NCBI GenBank assembly: GCA_016801885.1
Contig: JAFBJY010000354.1
Coordinates: forward strand, 1 to 64,000
Length of the DNA stretch: 64,000 nt
Direction of reading: 5' to 3'
Source of the DNA: Toxotes chatareus
Taxonomy: Eukaryota > Chordata > Actinopteri > Toxotidae
The notes under the pieces were generated by a model, which saw nothing but the letters and a program-made list of their open reading frames with translations, was not told the DNA's origin and did not search any database. Below, in pieces: positions 45,501 to 56,690 of the stretch; position 1 is the stretch's first letter; each line of letters begins with the position of its first letter. The position numbers were made by a program, and so were the translations under genes.

Positions 45501-48500
45501 TTTTCCCCTTGGAAAATGGGTTTTTTGTGTTAGTTTTTTTTTTGTTCCCTGCAATTTATTGCCTTTTGCTTTTAATCTTCAAAGATCATGTTGTTGTCGG
45601 TTTTTTCCTTTTTTGCATCTGCTCAACTATTTTTCCCTTTCCCCCCTTTCCCCGGCTATACCTTAGTCTTTTAAAGTTATGCTTTCGTTACGTTTGGACT
45701 GATGCATGCCTCCCCTTTTTCGCTTAAACATGTCTTCAGTTGGTTTTTTAAAGGCTAAAAGCTCCCATTTTTGGAAAAAATCCCCCCAATTTGGGGGTTG
45801 ATGGGGGTTTTTTATATCTTTTAATTTTGGCGGGGGGTTTTTGGGGTTTTCCCCAGGGCCCCCTTATCGATTTTTCCCAACCTTTTCCTATTATTTTGTC
45901 CTTGATTTACAGAATAAATTTGGTCCTTTTAAAAAGAAAAAAGGAAACCTCTCTAAATAATCCAAAAAAATTTCTCGTGCATGGAATCCGGTTTTCCAAT
46001 CTGTTAATTGCAAACTCTCAAAAACATTTTTGTGTGTTTTTTTTAAAATCCCCCGGGCTGGAGTAGGGGCTGGCCCCTCGGGGCCTTCCCCCAGGGGGTC
46101 TTTGCAAAAAAATGTTTCCAACAGGCAGTGCAACCCCCATCCCACCCCCAAGGGTTTTGGGAAAAATACCCCCGATGAAAAGTGAAATAAAATTCTTTAA
46201 TTTGTCTTTTTTTTTTATTTAAAAAAAAGTTTTCAGATAAAAACTGGTCGGCTAAGATCACCTCTACGAGCTTGCCCCAAAATTCTAAGCTTAAATTTTT
46301 TCCCATACCGGGTCAGGGGAAAAATAATTAAAGGTTAAAATAGGATAAAGTGTAGTTGTGTCTGAGCGGAGATCTTCACAAAAACAAATCATTGGCCATA
46401 AGGTCATGTTGATTATTCACCAAATTGAATACACAAGGCATGATATGGAGTATGGTTTTGAAAAAATTCACCCTTACATTTTCTTTTCTTTTTTTTTTTT
46501 TCAAAGGTTCTTTTTTAAATTTGTTTTTTTTTTATTTTGTTTAAACCGGGGTCTCTTTTTGTTATGTTTGCTTTAAAAAAAAGCTCTTGTTTTTTTTTTT
46601 TAAATTTTTTTTCCTTCCCCTCCCTGCAATTTCCCAAATTGTTATTTAAATTGGTTTTTGAAATAAAAATATTTGAAGGGCTAGGTTTCCTATTTAAAGG
46701 GGTTTGGGGTTTTGGCCCCAATTTTGACACCTTTTTGCTTAAAACTATTCATTATTTTTTTTGGATCCCAAAGAATAAAGCCTTTTAACTTAAAAAATCA
46801 ATCTCTAATTTATAAAACTTTTAATGTTGGGGGACTTTAAAAACTTGATTCTCTGCACTTCACACCCTAACCTCATGGTGTCTTTCCCTTTAAAAAATAA
46901 ATAAAAAGAGTTCATTTCAACAAGAATTTTTCAATTGCCAACAAAGCATACAACCAAACCATTCCCAACAGTGAATTGGGAAAAAAAAATTTCCCTAATA
47001 AAATAAAAAAAAACCTAAAATGTTTAGTTCAAAAATTTTAAATAAAAAAAAGGCTTTTTTCCCCCCTTTAAAGGGTTTTTTCGGCCTCCAACAGTCTTCG
47101 GGAAATCCGCATTCACAAAACCCAAAAGTTGACAATTCGGGCATCGGTAGGTTGGGGGGCTCTTCACCCCCCTATTTTCTCAGGTATGTTTAATTGGGTT
47201 AAAACGGTTTCCCAAAGGGGGCCGAGGGGTGAGGTTTTTTAAAAGAAAACACCAACTTTATTTAATAACTGGTTAATTTAAAGTTTTTTAAACTGTTTTA
47301 TTTTTTGGAACAAAATTTTTAATTTGCATTTTCTTTTTTTAAAAAGTTTTTTAACTAATGTAACATGCGGAGCGCAAAAAGAACACATGGTTAAATCACT
47401 TTTATTTTAACTATATTAGCTTACATTTTACAGTTTTTAAACCCCCTCGCCGCTAATTTAGCCTTCTGTTTTTGTAAACAAATTAATGGTATTCAAAAGT
47501 AAAAGGGCCTGTTCTTTTTTAAATTCACCCCAAAAGTCTAACATTACCAGAGTAAAACTATTTTAATACATTTCTTTTTTTAAAAGGCTTACAAACCTAA
47601 TCACAGTCCCATTCTTTTGGGACCATCCCCCCTTTAAATATATGCATATTAAATTTATTGAATTTTAAGAATTTGTACTTGACCTTTGCTTTTTATGGAT
47701 TGGCTTGGGCCATTTCCCAAATAAAAGGCCAAAGGTTCCGGTTAAATAAACAAAAAAACCTCTTTTGCTTTAAGTGTTTTTTTTTAACACTTCTGGAAAT
47801 TCACTTTTTACCATTTTTTCCACCCTTTCGTTTTATTTGAGGTTAACACAATTCTTTAAAATAAACCCCCTTTTTTAATGGCAATAAAAGGTAAAGGCTT
47901 TGTCAGGGCTGTTTCTTTTCATACCTTACGGTTTGCACTCTATTGTAACCCAAAAACCCGTGGGCCCCACTTTTTAATTTAAATTCTCCATTTTTATTAC
48001 TTTAACAGCAATAAATAAAGAAAGTTTTTAATTTTTGTCTATTTAAAAATCTGTTTTCAGTGTTTTTTTATTGCCAATTTTAGAACAAAGCTTAATTCCC
48101 AAAGCTCTTTTAATTCATTATAGTTTTTAAAAATCTGGGAAAATCTAGATATTCAAGAAAAAACTCAGTGCCATTCTTTGGGGGGGTTAAAATTTTATTT
48201 AAAAATTCTATAACTTGACCCAAAAATGAATAAAGCACATAAAATGTCTTTTTTAAATAATTTTGTTAAAAATAAAACTGATTTGCGTTGAAAAATTGTT
48301 GAAATGAAACGATTTTAAATGTGAATAAAGGATTTATAAGGCTCTGATTTTGTTATTTTTTTTCATAACTTATTTCATTCTTTCAAATGGTTTGAGTTAA
48401 CACATTTTGAAAAATAAAAAAACCATTTTCTGAAAGGTAAATGAATCCATGTGCTCTTTCAACGGTGCATAATTTACTTCGGGGAAAGATAGTTTCCACA

Positions 48501-50028
48501 TTTAAATAACCCTCTGAAAAGTTTTTCAAATTAGAGTGATTGATTTTTTTTTTTCATTTTGGAATGTTTTGTTTTTAAAAATTGGCTTTGTATCAAAAAC
48601 CCCCCAATTTTTTTTTTCCTGAACATTTGAGAGATTAAGAATTTATAAAACAAAAAAACCCTGGCAAGTCAAGATGACTCTGCCCCCTTTACTGTTTGAC
48701 CCCCCCAGGAATCTTCCCCTCGGACCAATAATAAATAAGGACCCCCTTCATACTAACGTTTGGGAAAAACTGTTGGTAGTGGTCCCTGTTATAAACGTTT
48801 TGGGGGGGGCATTAGGTTTTTTAAACCGCTCATGCGGGTTTCATAACTTCATTTGGCCTGTGGTTTTCGGGAGCCTGAATAAGAGGACCCCCCCAGACTG
48901 TCCTTCCTGTCCCTGAGGGAAAAAAAGGTTTTTCTTTCCCGGGAGCAGAGAAAAACACAAGAGAATGCATTTAAATTAGATTATTTCTTTTTATCTCATT
49001 CTAAGCGGATTTTTCCTCTCTGTGTTTTCTCTCTGGGTTCCCCCTTTGGCAGAGAAAAGGGAGAGCAAAAAAGATCCCTTCCCTCGAGGAGGGAGATTTC
49101 CCTAAAGCTTCCCCCCTCTCCCCTTTGGACAGATAGAATAGACCTTTTCCTCTCCTTTCTTCTTCTTCGGGGGGGGGCGGGGGGAAAACTGGCATTCTTT
49201 GCCTCCCAGCGGGACTTTCTGTTCTTTTACCGGAAAGGAAAAGGAATTTTTTCCCGTTCCTCCCCAATTCCGTTTTCCCTTTTTCTCCCCCCAAAACAAT
49301 TTTCTCTTTTTTTCTCCACCGAAAGAAAAAAAAATCCTTTTTTTTTCTTTTCCTCTTTCTCACCCTTTTTTTCCCTCCTGGTTTTTCTTCTCTTTTTCCT
49401 CCTTCTTTCTCGAGAAAAGAAAAATTTCTCTTTTTTCTCGTAAGGCAAAATTTTAAAAATTAAAGTTTCTAAAAAAATTAGAATGATATCCTCCTCTCTC
49501 CCTTCTTTTATCGTGAAAAAAGAAAACAATTCCCACTTTCCTGTTCAGCAGAAAAGGGGTGGGGTAACCTCTTCAAAATGAAAAAAAGAAAAAAAAAAAT
49601 CTTTTGGGGCTTTAAATTCTTCCGTGCCTTCACTTTTGCTAAAAAAAAAAAAAGAAAAAAAACTCTGTTTGGTCCTTTTTTTTTTTTCAGGGTTTTCCCT
49701 TTTGAGTTCTTTTGGAAGGTTCTTCTTGAACCAATAAAAATTCCATTGAGGAAAATAAATTAAAATAACTTCGGCCTAATCAAAGTGGAAAATCCTAAAA
49801 GCCCCAATTTGGAAAAATAAGGGTAAATTACAAAGGGGATAAAACAGAAGCACTGGGTATACATTCCCAGTTGGAAAAAAAACTCAAAAAAAAAAATGAC
49901 AAAAGAACAATTTTAAAATGGAAAAGTAAGGTTCAAAAAAAACTTTGCAAGGTTTTAAAAGGAAAAAAAAAGGAAAAAAAAAGAAAAAAAGAACAAAATT
50001 ATGTAGTTTTTTTTCCCACCGGTTTGGT
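42526..50028. other. Homopolymer-dominated, probably corrupted assembly sequence
   Basis: Runs of 3-8 identical bases make up most of the sequence, in all four bases and both strands. The change from ordinary sequence is abrupt, inside an exon at 42,525. 46,150-49,560 is still recognisable as a copy of 26,430-30,540, but with single bases lost and neighbouring runs lengthened. 49,740-49,870 matches 30,590-30,680. 42,526-46,150 should hold the 5' exons of gene copy 1, but I cannot recognise them. All open frames here (K/F/P/G-rich) are artefacts of the run structure. Confidence 0.85.
46150..49560. repeat. Corrupted copy of the 26.4-30.5 kb duplicon
   Basis: Landmarks in order: GAAAAGTGAAATAAAATTCT (46,178), TAACATG...GAGC (47,360), AACACTTCTGG (47,788), GTTTGCACTCTATTGTAACC (47,931), AGAAAACAC-like CT-rich tract (48,950-49,450), TTAGAATGATATCCTCC (49,478). 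The order and spacing agree with unit 2. CRE and TATA elements are not recognisable. Confidence 0.7.
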
Positions 50029-50029
50029 T

Positions 50030-50123
50030 TTGCAGTGGTTGATCTCAGCTTCTTTGGTTCGGCTGAAGAATGGATTACATACTGTACAGAAGAAAGCGGT
50101 CTTTGGGACTAAGAACTCCATAC
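50030..50123 (-). CDS. ZNF638-like copy 2, matrin zinc-finger exon, 3' part corrupted
   Basis: GMEFLVPKTAFFCTVCNPFF then SRTKEAEINHCKTK; the second His and HYENLK are replaced by corrupted sequence. Gly to Arg at the SGTKEAE position, unlike copies 1 and 3. Confidence 0.65.
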
Positions 50124-50198
50124 CTGAGGACACACACCCACGAGAGTGACTGTGGAAATACAGTGATGCACAGTCACAGTGAATACATAGTGTCATAC

Positions 50199-50324
50199 CA
50201 ACTGGATTGCTGGGGTCAAAAGGGGGGAGGGAGTAGTCCGTGCTCATGGGTGTTTTCATCTCTCATGTCTTCTTCATACTCTCCTCTTCTCCGTTTGTTT
50301 GGTCTTTGGACGGCTGTTGCTGTC
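50199..50324 (-). CDS. ZNF638-like copy 2, exon before the zinc finger, with an in-frame TGA
   Basis: The frame fixed by both neighbours reads KDQTNGEEESMKKT, stop, EMKTPMSTDYSLPPFDPSNP, then VG across the junction into MEFLVPKT. Donor GTTG|gtatga. The TGA at 50,263-50,265 has exact equivalents in copies 1 and 3. Confidence 0.7.
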
Positions 50325-50628
50325 CTAGAAGAGACAGGGACTGTTTTAAAGTCCAATCTAGAACATACACGGGTAAAAAGACCTGGTCCTGGCGTTGCTG
50401 AACAAAGCAGATAAACTAATAATTAAGCATTTTCCAAATGGACCTAATGTGTCTTCATCTTGCTTTTATTAAACACCTGCAATGACTTATGGCAAGTACC
50501 TGCCCCAAGGACAACGTCCCATCATCTCAAACACTTGAAGAAGAGCTCAATTTGGACAAGCCTGATTCTCTACCCACTGAGGAACTGCTGCCACTCACAG
50601 CTTTTCTTCAAAGAAAATCAAAGCGTAC

Positions 50629-50922
50629 CTGTCTCTGCAGTTGGAGCTTGTGTCTCTTTGTCCTCCTGGTCCTGCATCTTCCCCTGTCCTTCTGTTTTGT
50701 CCAACACCAGCATGGTCTCCTCCTTCTTGGCCTGGCTGTGACTGAGAGGACTCTCCTCTTTCTTATGGTCCTCACTCTCTGCGGTCACTGCTCCTATGGC
50801 TGGGCTGTTTGAGGAGGAGTCTGCAGGGGCAGCTTCAGGTGGGTTACTTGATGCTGCAGGGGCAGGCACGGACAGGTGTTGGACCTCTGGGGTGGAGTCC
50901 AGGGTGGGCAGTGGTGTGATTT
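50629..50922 (-). CDS. ZNF638-like copy 2, acidic exon
   Basis: Open over 294 bp: ITPLPTLDSTPEVQHLSVPA to KMQDQEDKETQAPTAET; acceptor TTTATGTTTAG, donor ACAG|gtacgc. Predicted disordered and acidic. Confidence 0.72.
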
Positions 50923-51049
50923 CTAAACATAAAGACAGATTTCAGGCCAAATTTATAATTTGAAACAAAAAAAAAATAAAGAAAAATATCTAGGAAAGAC
51001 TGTGTTTCCTTGTGTTGATGGTAGAAGTGAAATCAGTGTGAGGCTGTAC

Positions 51050-51354
51050 CAGTCTCAGGTGTTTGGCTGAGAGAGACTCAGCCTGTGGAGCTGGTAAGGT
51101 GGATGCTGCAGCGGTGTTAAACCTGACGAGGACCAGACCTGGTGTTAAACCTCCTAGAAGCAGAAACCCAGAAAAGGACTGATGTAGTGTCCTGAGGGAC
51201 AGATGTGGAGAGCATCCTCCTTCTCCTCCCCCTCCTCCCTGTCTGTGGTTTCCATGGGAACAACAGCAGGAGAACACGGAAGGTCGGTAACATCTACTTC
51301 ATCTAATGTCACAAAGTCACTCATGTTGAATGGGAAGTGGTCCTCGTCCTCCAC
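51050..51354 (-). CDS. ZNF638-like copy 2, acidic exons around FVTLDEV
   Basis: 51,354-51,183 reads VEDEDHFPFNMSDFVTLDEV and DVTDLPCSPAVVPMETTDRE. Its donor and most of the next intron are missing compared with copy 1 (35,058-35,158). The following exon (51,153-51,050) is only 104 bp against 213 bp in copy 1, so about 110 bp of coding sequence (the AIETAVSDATATLL part) are gone. Confidence 0.6.
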
Positions 51355-51768
51355 CTGATTTCATGACAGGACAAAGAAACGGGGTTGTGGGTTAGGAAAC
51401 AACGGAGACATTTAAGTGTCCAGGTTTTGACCCAGCAGCACCTCCTCACCATTCTGGTCTCAGCCTGTGAGCTGTTACGCTGTGCGTCTGTCCAGGAGCT
51501 CTGCTTGTATCCCTCCGACCGGCAAGACCACCTGGATCCGAACAAACCTTCACCGTGTGCTCTCTTTCTCTCCCTCCTCTGCCACTCCCTCCTTTCCTCC
51601 TCCCTCCCTCTCCTCCCTCCCCCTCTCTCCTCCTTCCCTCCCATTTCTTGAGTGACCTGGTGAAACAGGGATGAAAAAGAGACATGAAACCTCACAGGCT
51701 GAGCTACACAGAAGAACAACCCGACTCCAACAACAGGCTGACGAGCGCAGAGCCACATTTCTGCTTAC

Positions 51769-52201
51769 CTTAGGTAGCTCTGGCATGGCCGTCTCCATGG
51801 AAGACAGATGCCTTTGTCTCTTGGGCACCTGCAGCCTTGTCCTTTCCTGCTTCAGATGGATTGACTCCTTTATTGTCTCCTGTCTCTGTGTGACAGTTTT
51901 ATCAGCAGATGCTTCCCTCATGTCTGTATCCATGGCTGCTTCTGCTTTGGCGTCTTGTGCAGCTGAAGAGTGGGAAACAGCAGCGCTAGGCTCATGGCTT
52001 CTGATGCTGTCTTTGCTGGCGTTTTCTCCCAAAGCTTGGACTTCACCAGCCGTCTTCTCTGTGCTCTTCATCTTCTGTTCTGTCCCAGAAGCATCTTTTT
52101 TCCACCTCCTCCAAAGGAGGTTGAGACTTCTCTATATGGACAGCCTCCTCTTCCTCTGCAGCTGCTGCTGTTTGGCTGCTTTTGCCGTTAGCAGGTGCAT
52201 C
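51769..52201 (-). CDS. ZNF638-like copy 2, long Ala/Glu-rich exon
   Basis: Starts APANGKSSQTAAAAEEEEAV and ends TAMPELPK; donor CCTAAG|gtaagc. A frame change occurs at the A-run near 52,100, at the same place as in copy 1, and a further frameshift near 51,886 (the VTQRQETIKESIHLKQ frame). Confidence 0.6.
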
Positions 52202-52344
52202 CTATGAGCAGACACAAGGAGCTATTGAGCAGTGTGACATCAAACACATGCACATGGAGCTGACGCTGCAGGACATCATGCCAGTAGTAGATAAGAAATA
52301 TGTCTAACTGAATAATGAGCAAGCACTGCCAATCAATTACTGAC

Positions 52345-52837
52345 CTCAGACGACTCAAGGTACGTGAGTGATGACTTTTGTCTGTGTGTTGGCCTTGGGG
52401 TCCGGCTTGTGGGAGAAGAACAGGGGGTTGTTCTGGATGATGCACGGAAACGTCTGGAAGCATTTGTAAACAGGGAATGCCATGGCTGCAGTCGCCATCT
52501 CACAAATGACCTAAGCAGGAAGAGGCACAACATCACATCAACAGCATGTTACATGTCTTTACAGATAAAGAGCAAGATGTGATTTGGATTTTCAGCCCAG
52601 GACAGAGCTGTGTGTGAGGACATGGATATTCAGGACAGGGGTGGCTGAGGTATCTCATAGATTAGCATGTCTGCAGCTGCACAGACAAACAGCACTCACC
52701 ATGTTGTTGAGCACAAGGGTCTTGATGACGGGTACCAAAGCGTGGCACCAGTTTTGGACCTCAGAGGAGCCAGAGGGCATGTTGGGGACATTACTGATCA
52801 CCAAGAGCCTGCTCCAGCCCACTGGAACAGTACTCTC
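52345..52837 (-). CDS. ZNF638-like copy 2, third RRM (two exons)
   Basis: Exon 52,837-52,700 has the same length as in copy 1, but loses one A from an A-run and gains one C about 20 nt later, so the middle (EVQNWCHALVPV) is out of frame while the ends agree. Exon 52,510-52,345 has one extra base near 52,367 (GTACGTGAGTGA against GTACGTAGTGA), which destroys the TTYLESSE end. Confidence 0.65.
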
Positions 52838-53563
52838 CTGGAGGACACAAAAGGACATACGATCACTGATTATCCAGCGGATAATTAGTGGATCAAGGTT
52901 CACAGAAGACTAAAGCAGAAGATATAAAGAAGACATATTCATTATCATCAGTAAATGAGGGTTTCTGCACGATTACTATACCCATGAAAATACTGTTTCC
53001 TTACTTTAATGTACTTTTTTCTAAGAAAAACTAGTTGTAAAGTTACAGCAGACGTCACGTTTTACAGGACTGTCCCTGTTTATCTACATCTACAATGTAG
53101 GACAGGGACAACTGAACACTTACTGCTGCAGTTTGACAGTAAGACCCTTCAGCCTGATTTAGGTTTATTACTTTAAAGAGCTTAGTGTAAATGTACATTT
53201 GGATCATCTACCCTTGTCCCTGGTGTATTTACAGCAAAGTTTATTAACGTGCACTGTCCTTGTTACATCAAGCAATAAGTAAGATGTAGTGCATAGAAAT
53301 ATCTAATGGTAGAAATACTCACTAATGGCTCCACTGATCCCATCAGCAGATTGTAGAGAGCCACCTGTGTAAAGAGGTTTTTTAGTGTTCATCAGCAGTT
53401 ACTGCTCAAGGTTCACAAACAACTAGAAATGCTGCACTAAGCACAAGATGAAAGAAGCAAGCACACAAAAGGAAGATATTTAATATAGAAGATTAGAGCA
53501 GAGGAGGAGACAAAGATGATGAGTGTCCTGTAAAGGATGTGGGTGAATGATGAGAGGCCTTAC

Positions 53564-54062
53564 CGGTGTGCTGAGGCCAATACGCTGTTTGACATGGATT
53601 ATCTTCAGCTCACAGTCTTTGTGAGCTGAAGATAATCTTGGTGGGGATGAAGGAGTGGACTTTCACTATCTCTTGAGCAACCTCCGTGTCTGCCACTGAC
53701 ACAAGCACCTAACATACAATAAGGATGTTTTTAACATGGTGCTGTAGGAAGATGAACTTTGTAACAGGTCAACAATCCAGAAACTAGTATCTATGGACAG
53801 ACTGAGTGTGTAGACTGTCCACAAAGCAGTCCCACTGAGCCTGTGATAGTAGTTTAAGCTATGACAGAAGCAGCTTGCATGGCTACATGTATTACTGGTG
53901 TCCAGGTGTTTTCCTCTCTCCTCCTGTTGTGATCACACCAACCTTTCCCATTTGTTTTGCCAGGATGAGGTCCGAGGGCGTGTCAAAGGGCTGGATCAGC
54001 TTGATGATGTCACTCTCTGAGCAGCTGCTCTCAGGAAGTCCTGTGATCAACACCATGCCTTT
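53564..54062 (-). CDS. ZNF638-like copy 2, second RRM (two exons)
   Basis: Exon 54,062-53,943: GMVLITGLPESSCSESDIIK ... LAKQMGK. Exon 53,708-53,564: VLVSVADTEVAQEIVKVHSF, IPTKI, then a 13-nt block and KDCELKIIHVKQRIGLSTP in another frame. The exon is 145 bp where a multiple of three is needed. Confidence 0.68.
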
Positions 54063-54239
54063 CTGTAGGAGACATTACAGAACATTACAGAAGTGAATTT
54101 AACAGACATTTAGCTGAACTTAGGTACATTTCTAAACATAAAATTCTGTTTTCAGACTGATGAGGGGAAAATGACCTGAAAGGATTTTAGTATCAGGCTG
54201 AAACACAAGAAAATGTGATGGAAGTGAAGGAAACTATAC

Positions 54240-54271
54240 CTCATCAGACGTCTTGTGTTCAGCCTCAGCTC
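54240..54271 (-). CDS. ZNF638-like copy 2, 32-bp exon
   Basis: Reads AEAEHKTSDE, acceptor CCCACTGCAG, donor gtatag. The phase joins the preceding exon end (GEDS|G) and the second RRM exon (KGMVL). Copy 1 equivalent: 42,192-42,223. Confidence 0.65.
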
Positions 54272-54528
54272 CTGCAGTGGGGAGTAGGAGGGAAGATGCT
54301 ACACTCAGTATGTTTTCATACACATCACTACAACTACAAGCCAGCAAAAGCAAGACATCACAAACCAGACTACATGTGACTAAGCTACAGTTTATTCCAT
54401 GTGATCAGGTATAGTTAACAGACTGTGATTTTAACTAGATATACTGAGTATTTGTTGACAGTGATAGATGTGGATATATTAGCACTGACTGCCTGCAGAC
54501 TAGCAGTGGTGGTTTTTTGTTGTCCTAC

Positions 54529-54721
54529 CTGAGTCTTCCCCAGCAGGACCCTTCTCCTGTCCTGAAGCAGGTTTGCTGTGAAGTCAGAAATAATCATATC
54601 TGAGTGCAGGTTTGAAATGGGCAGGTTGAGTGAACAACATATGGGGTTAAAGGGGAAGAACGGTGATGATAACTGTGGCAGACCTGTTGTTGGCATCAGG
54701 AGACTGCACTCCTTCAGGTTT
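54529..54721 (-). CDS. ZNF638-like copy 2, two small linker exons
   Basis: Exon 54,721-54,684 reads KPEGVQSPDANN; exon 54,575-54,529 reads KPASGQEKGPAGEDS. A split AG|C codon joins them in phase 2, and the second exon ends in phase 1, matching the next exon. Copy 1 keeps only the second (42,479-42,525). Confidence 0.65.
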
Positions 54722-54950
54722 CTAAAGGAAATCAAACAGAAATGAGACTTCAAACATCAAAAAATAATTTAAAAAAAAAAGGAACTGAAACTAATTTTGT
54801 GTATGAAATGGTTTCTGAATCAGCAATTGCATTTAGACAGAAAACAAACTCCACTCAGTATTTTTGTGGAAGCTTTATGTTTTCTATGATTGAAAGGGTT
54901 TAAAGTGAACATGCCTTCAGTGCCACGTGTGTGTGTTTTCCACATGGTAC

Positions 54951-55702
54951 CTTGGCTGTTGAAGCAGTGATTTTCTGGTCTCTGATGGAGAGATTTGTGG
55001 AGTTAGCCAGTGCCTGAGCGTCTTCAGCCTTCACCATGCATACAGATGCCTGCAGCAAGGGAGGGAGACAAAGTGATGACGTGGGACAGACAGAAACCAT
55101 GATGACGTTGTGCAAAGTAGAAGCAGGAAACCTGCACAGGCTAAAATATCCACAGCCACTGTTTTGTTGACTGAAGAGTGACAGATGAACAGGCCAATGC
55201 TATTCTTTCTTGTAAAACACACTTAGAGAAAATGTTAATTCTGCTCATTTTAATACAACAAAACAGAAAATAAACATCCTCTGTTTTCAAGAAATGGACT
55301 GATTACTGAAACATGTTCTTTCTTTTTTGCCTGTAATATTCACAACATGAGCAAACTGCAACACTGACTACACTTTGTTTTTTCTTCTGTTTTTTTTTTT
55401 CCTATCATCTGTTTGAAACTGCTCTGGAACATCAAATCTCAAAGTGAAATTTCTTGTAAAACACATGAACATGTAGATACTCTTAGACGTACCTTCTGTC
55501 GTTGGCTCTTCTCACTCTCTCCTCACGGCATGAGGATCACGTTGTTGATCTTGCCAAAGGACCCGAACAAGTCAGTAACTTCCTGCTCCGAGGCGTGGTT
55601 TGGAATGCCTGTCAGATAAAGCAGACCATCTGAAACAGACGAGCCCAGAGAGGCTGGAGTGGCTGTTTTCTTCTTCTTCTTGGCTGGAGGAGGCCTGGCA
55701 CA
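54951..55702 (-). CDS. ZNF638-like copy 2, basic segment and first RRM (two exons)
   Basis: Exon 55,702-55,493 (70 codons): CARPPPAKKKKKTATPASLG (possible nuclear localisation signal), then DGLLYLTGIPNHASEQEVTD and LFGSFGKINNVILMP, stop TGA at 55,523-55,525, GESEKSQRQK. Exon 55,049-54,951 (33 codons): ASVCMVKAEDAQALANSTNL to TASTAK. This is a typical split RRM. Both exons are flanked by AG/GT and have phase 0. The TGA is the only fault in the two. Confidence 0.72.
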
Positions 55703-56262
55703 CTACAAAGCAACAGCATTAGTCTTTGGTTAGTTTTAGGCTGAAAGAAGAAGAAGTGTGTAGACATAGTTAGCTGTGGCTGAGCTTGGTCCAAAACACT
55801 GGAATTCTGTGACAAGCTTTACACAACTAAAGAGAAAAACAGCCACTGTGTCAGCCGCCTTGTTACTTGCTGTCTCAGCCATCTTAGTTCCAGTCTTCAT
55901 CCCGCTCTTGACAGTTGTGGACACGTTTGGAGATGTGAGCCGCCTTAGGGAGGGTGGATGTCGGCTGGTGTTAGTGGAGTCATGGTGTGGACGCTTCCCA
56001 CCGATGCTTGAGGAACCCCCTGTAGACACAGCACGAAGCAAAGGGAGGAGTGAAAGCAAAGAAAGCTCCACATCACTCTTGTGTAAGGCTCCAAAACTAG
56101 AAGTGATGTCAGAAATCTCAGGTAAACAACAGGTAAAGTGTGATTTTAGCTGAGCACAGACAAACTCTCTTCCCCATTAGCAGATGACTTTAAAAGAGCT
56201 TTCCAGAGTCAGACTCTGAACATAAATCAGTCTGTAAAGAACAAAGCTACACGCTGACTAAC

Positions 56263-56615
56263 CTGATGATTCCTTGTCCTTCCTCTCAGGCCGGTGCTCT
56301 CTGGAGGAGGTTGGGTGTGCGAGAGGGACTGTGTGAGCCGGAGTTGTAACAGAGTTGTACACTGTCCCACTTTCTAGACACTGTGCCTGCTCTCTAGCCT
56401 GTGGTCTACCTGTGTAGAGGTGGAAGCGAGGAGATGGTGAGGGAGTAGAGCTTCCTGTGTGGCCTGTGGGGATGGGGGCCCACCCTGTGTTTGTTGTGAG
56501 GAGGACTTGGGGTGGGAGAACCTGAGAGGCTCTGAGACACGGAATGGGATGGAGAGCGATCCTTGGGATCCCACAGAGCTCGGCTGCCATATGGTCTGCT
56601 CTGACTGGATAACAC
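56263..56615 (-). CDS. ZNF638-like copy 2, early Pro/Ser/Gln-rich exon
   Basis: Donor TCATCAG|gttagt. In the phase demanded by the next exon the frame reads SEQTIWQPSSVGSQGSLSIP, RFSHPKSSSQQTQGGPPSPQ to RLESRHSV, TAG (56,374-56,376), then KVGQCTT to RTRNHQ. The start at an AG near 56,616 is a guess. A different frame is open across the TAG, so a one-base indel is an alternative explanation. Confidence 0.5.
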
Positions 56616-56690
56616 ATTGAGTGACAGACATAACCAGTGAAATGACAGAGTAAAGTTGTGTCAAGTGGCAGCTTAAACAGCAGCATTTGA

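Larger units (their letters stand above)
50030..56690 (-). pseudogene. ZNF638/matrin-3-like gene, copy 2 (most complete)
   Basis: Exons from the 5' end (high coordinate): about 56,615-56,263, 55,702-55,493 and 55,049-54,951 (first RRM), 54,721-54,684, 54,575-54,529, 54,271-54,240, 54,062-53,943 and 53,708-53,564 (second RRM), 53,364-53,323, 52,837-52,700 and 52,510-52,345 (third RRM), 52,201-51,769, 51,354 to about 51,183, 51,153-51,050, 50,922-50,629 (acidic), 50,324-50,199, 50,123 to about 50,030 (zinc finger, cut by the corrupted block). Phases join correctly over the 54.2-55.7 kb exons. The product would be a nuclear RNA-binding protein with three RRMs and a matrin finger. Lesions: TAG at 56,374-56,376, TGA at 55,523-55,525 in the first RRM, a fold-back insertion in the second, paired indels in the third, TGA at 50,263-50,265. 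Either a pseudogene or a gene with assembly errors. I favour ZNF638 over matrin-3 because of the three RRMs and the lack of a second zinc finger. Confidence 0.7.

Noticed and set aside
43242..45533. Long frames rich in K, F, P and G in the corrupted block, and a W/N/K-rich minus-strand frame at 45,140-45,475
   Set aside because: Products of homopolymer runs (AAA, TTT, CCC, GGG codons). The 45.1-45.5 kb frame looked slightly protein-like, but I could not tie it to any family and the sequence is untrustworthy.
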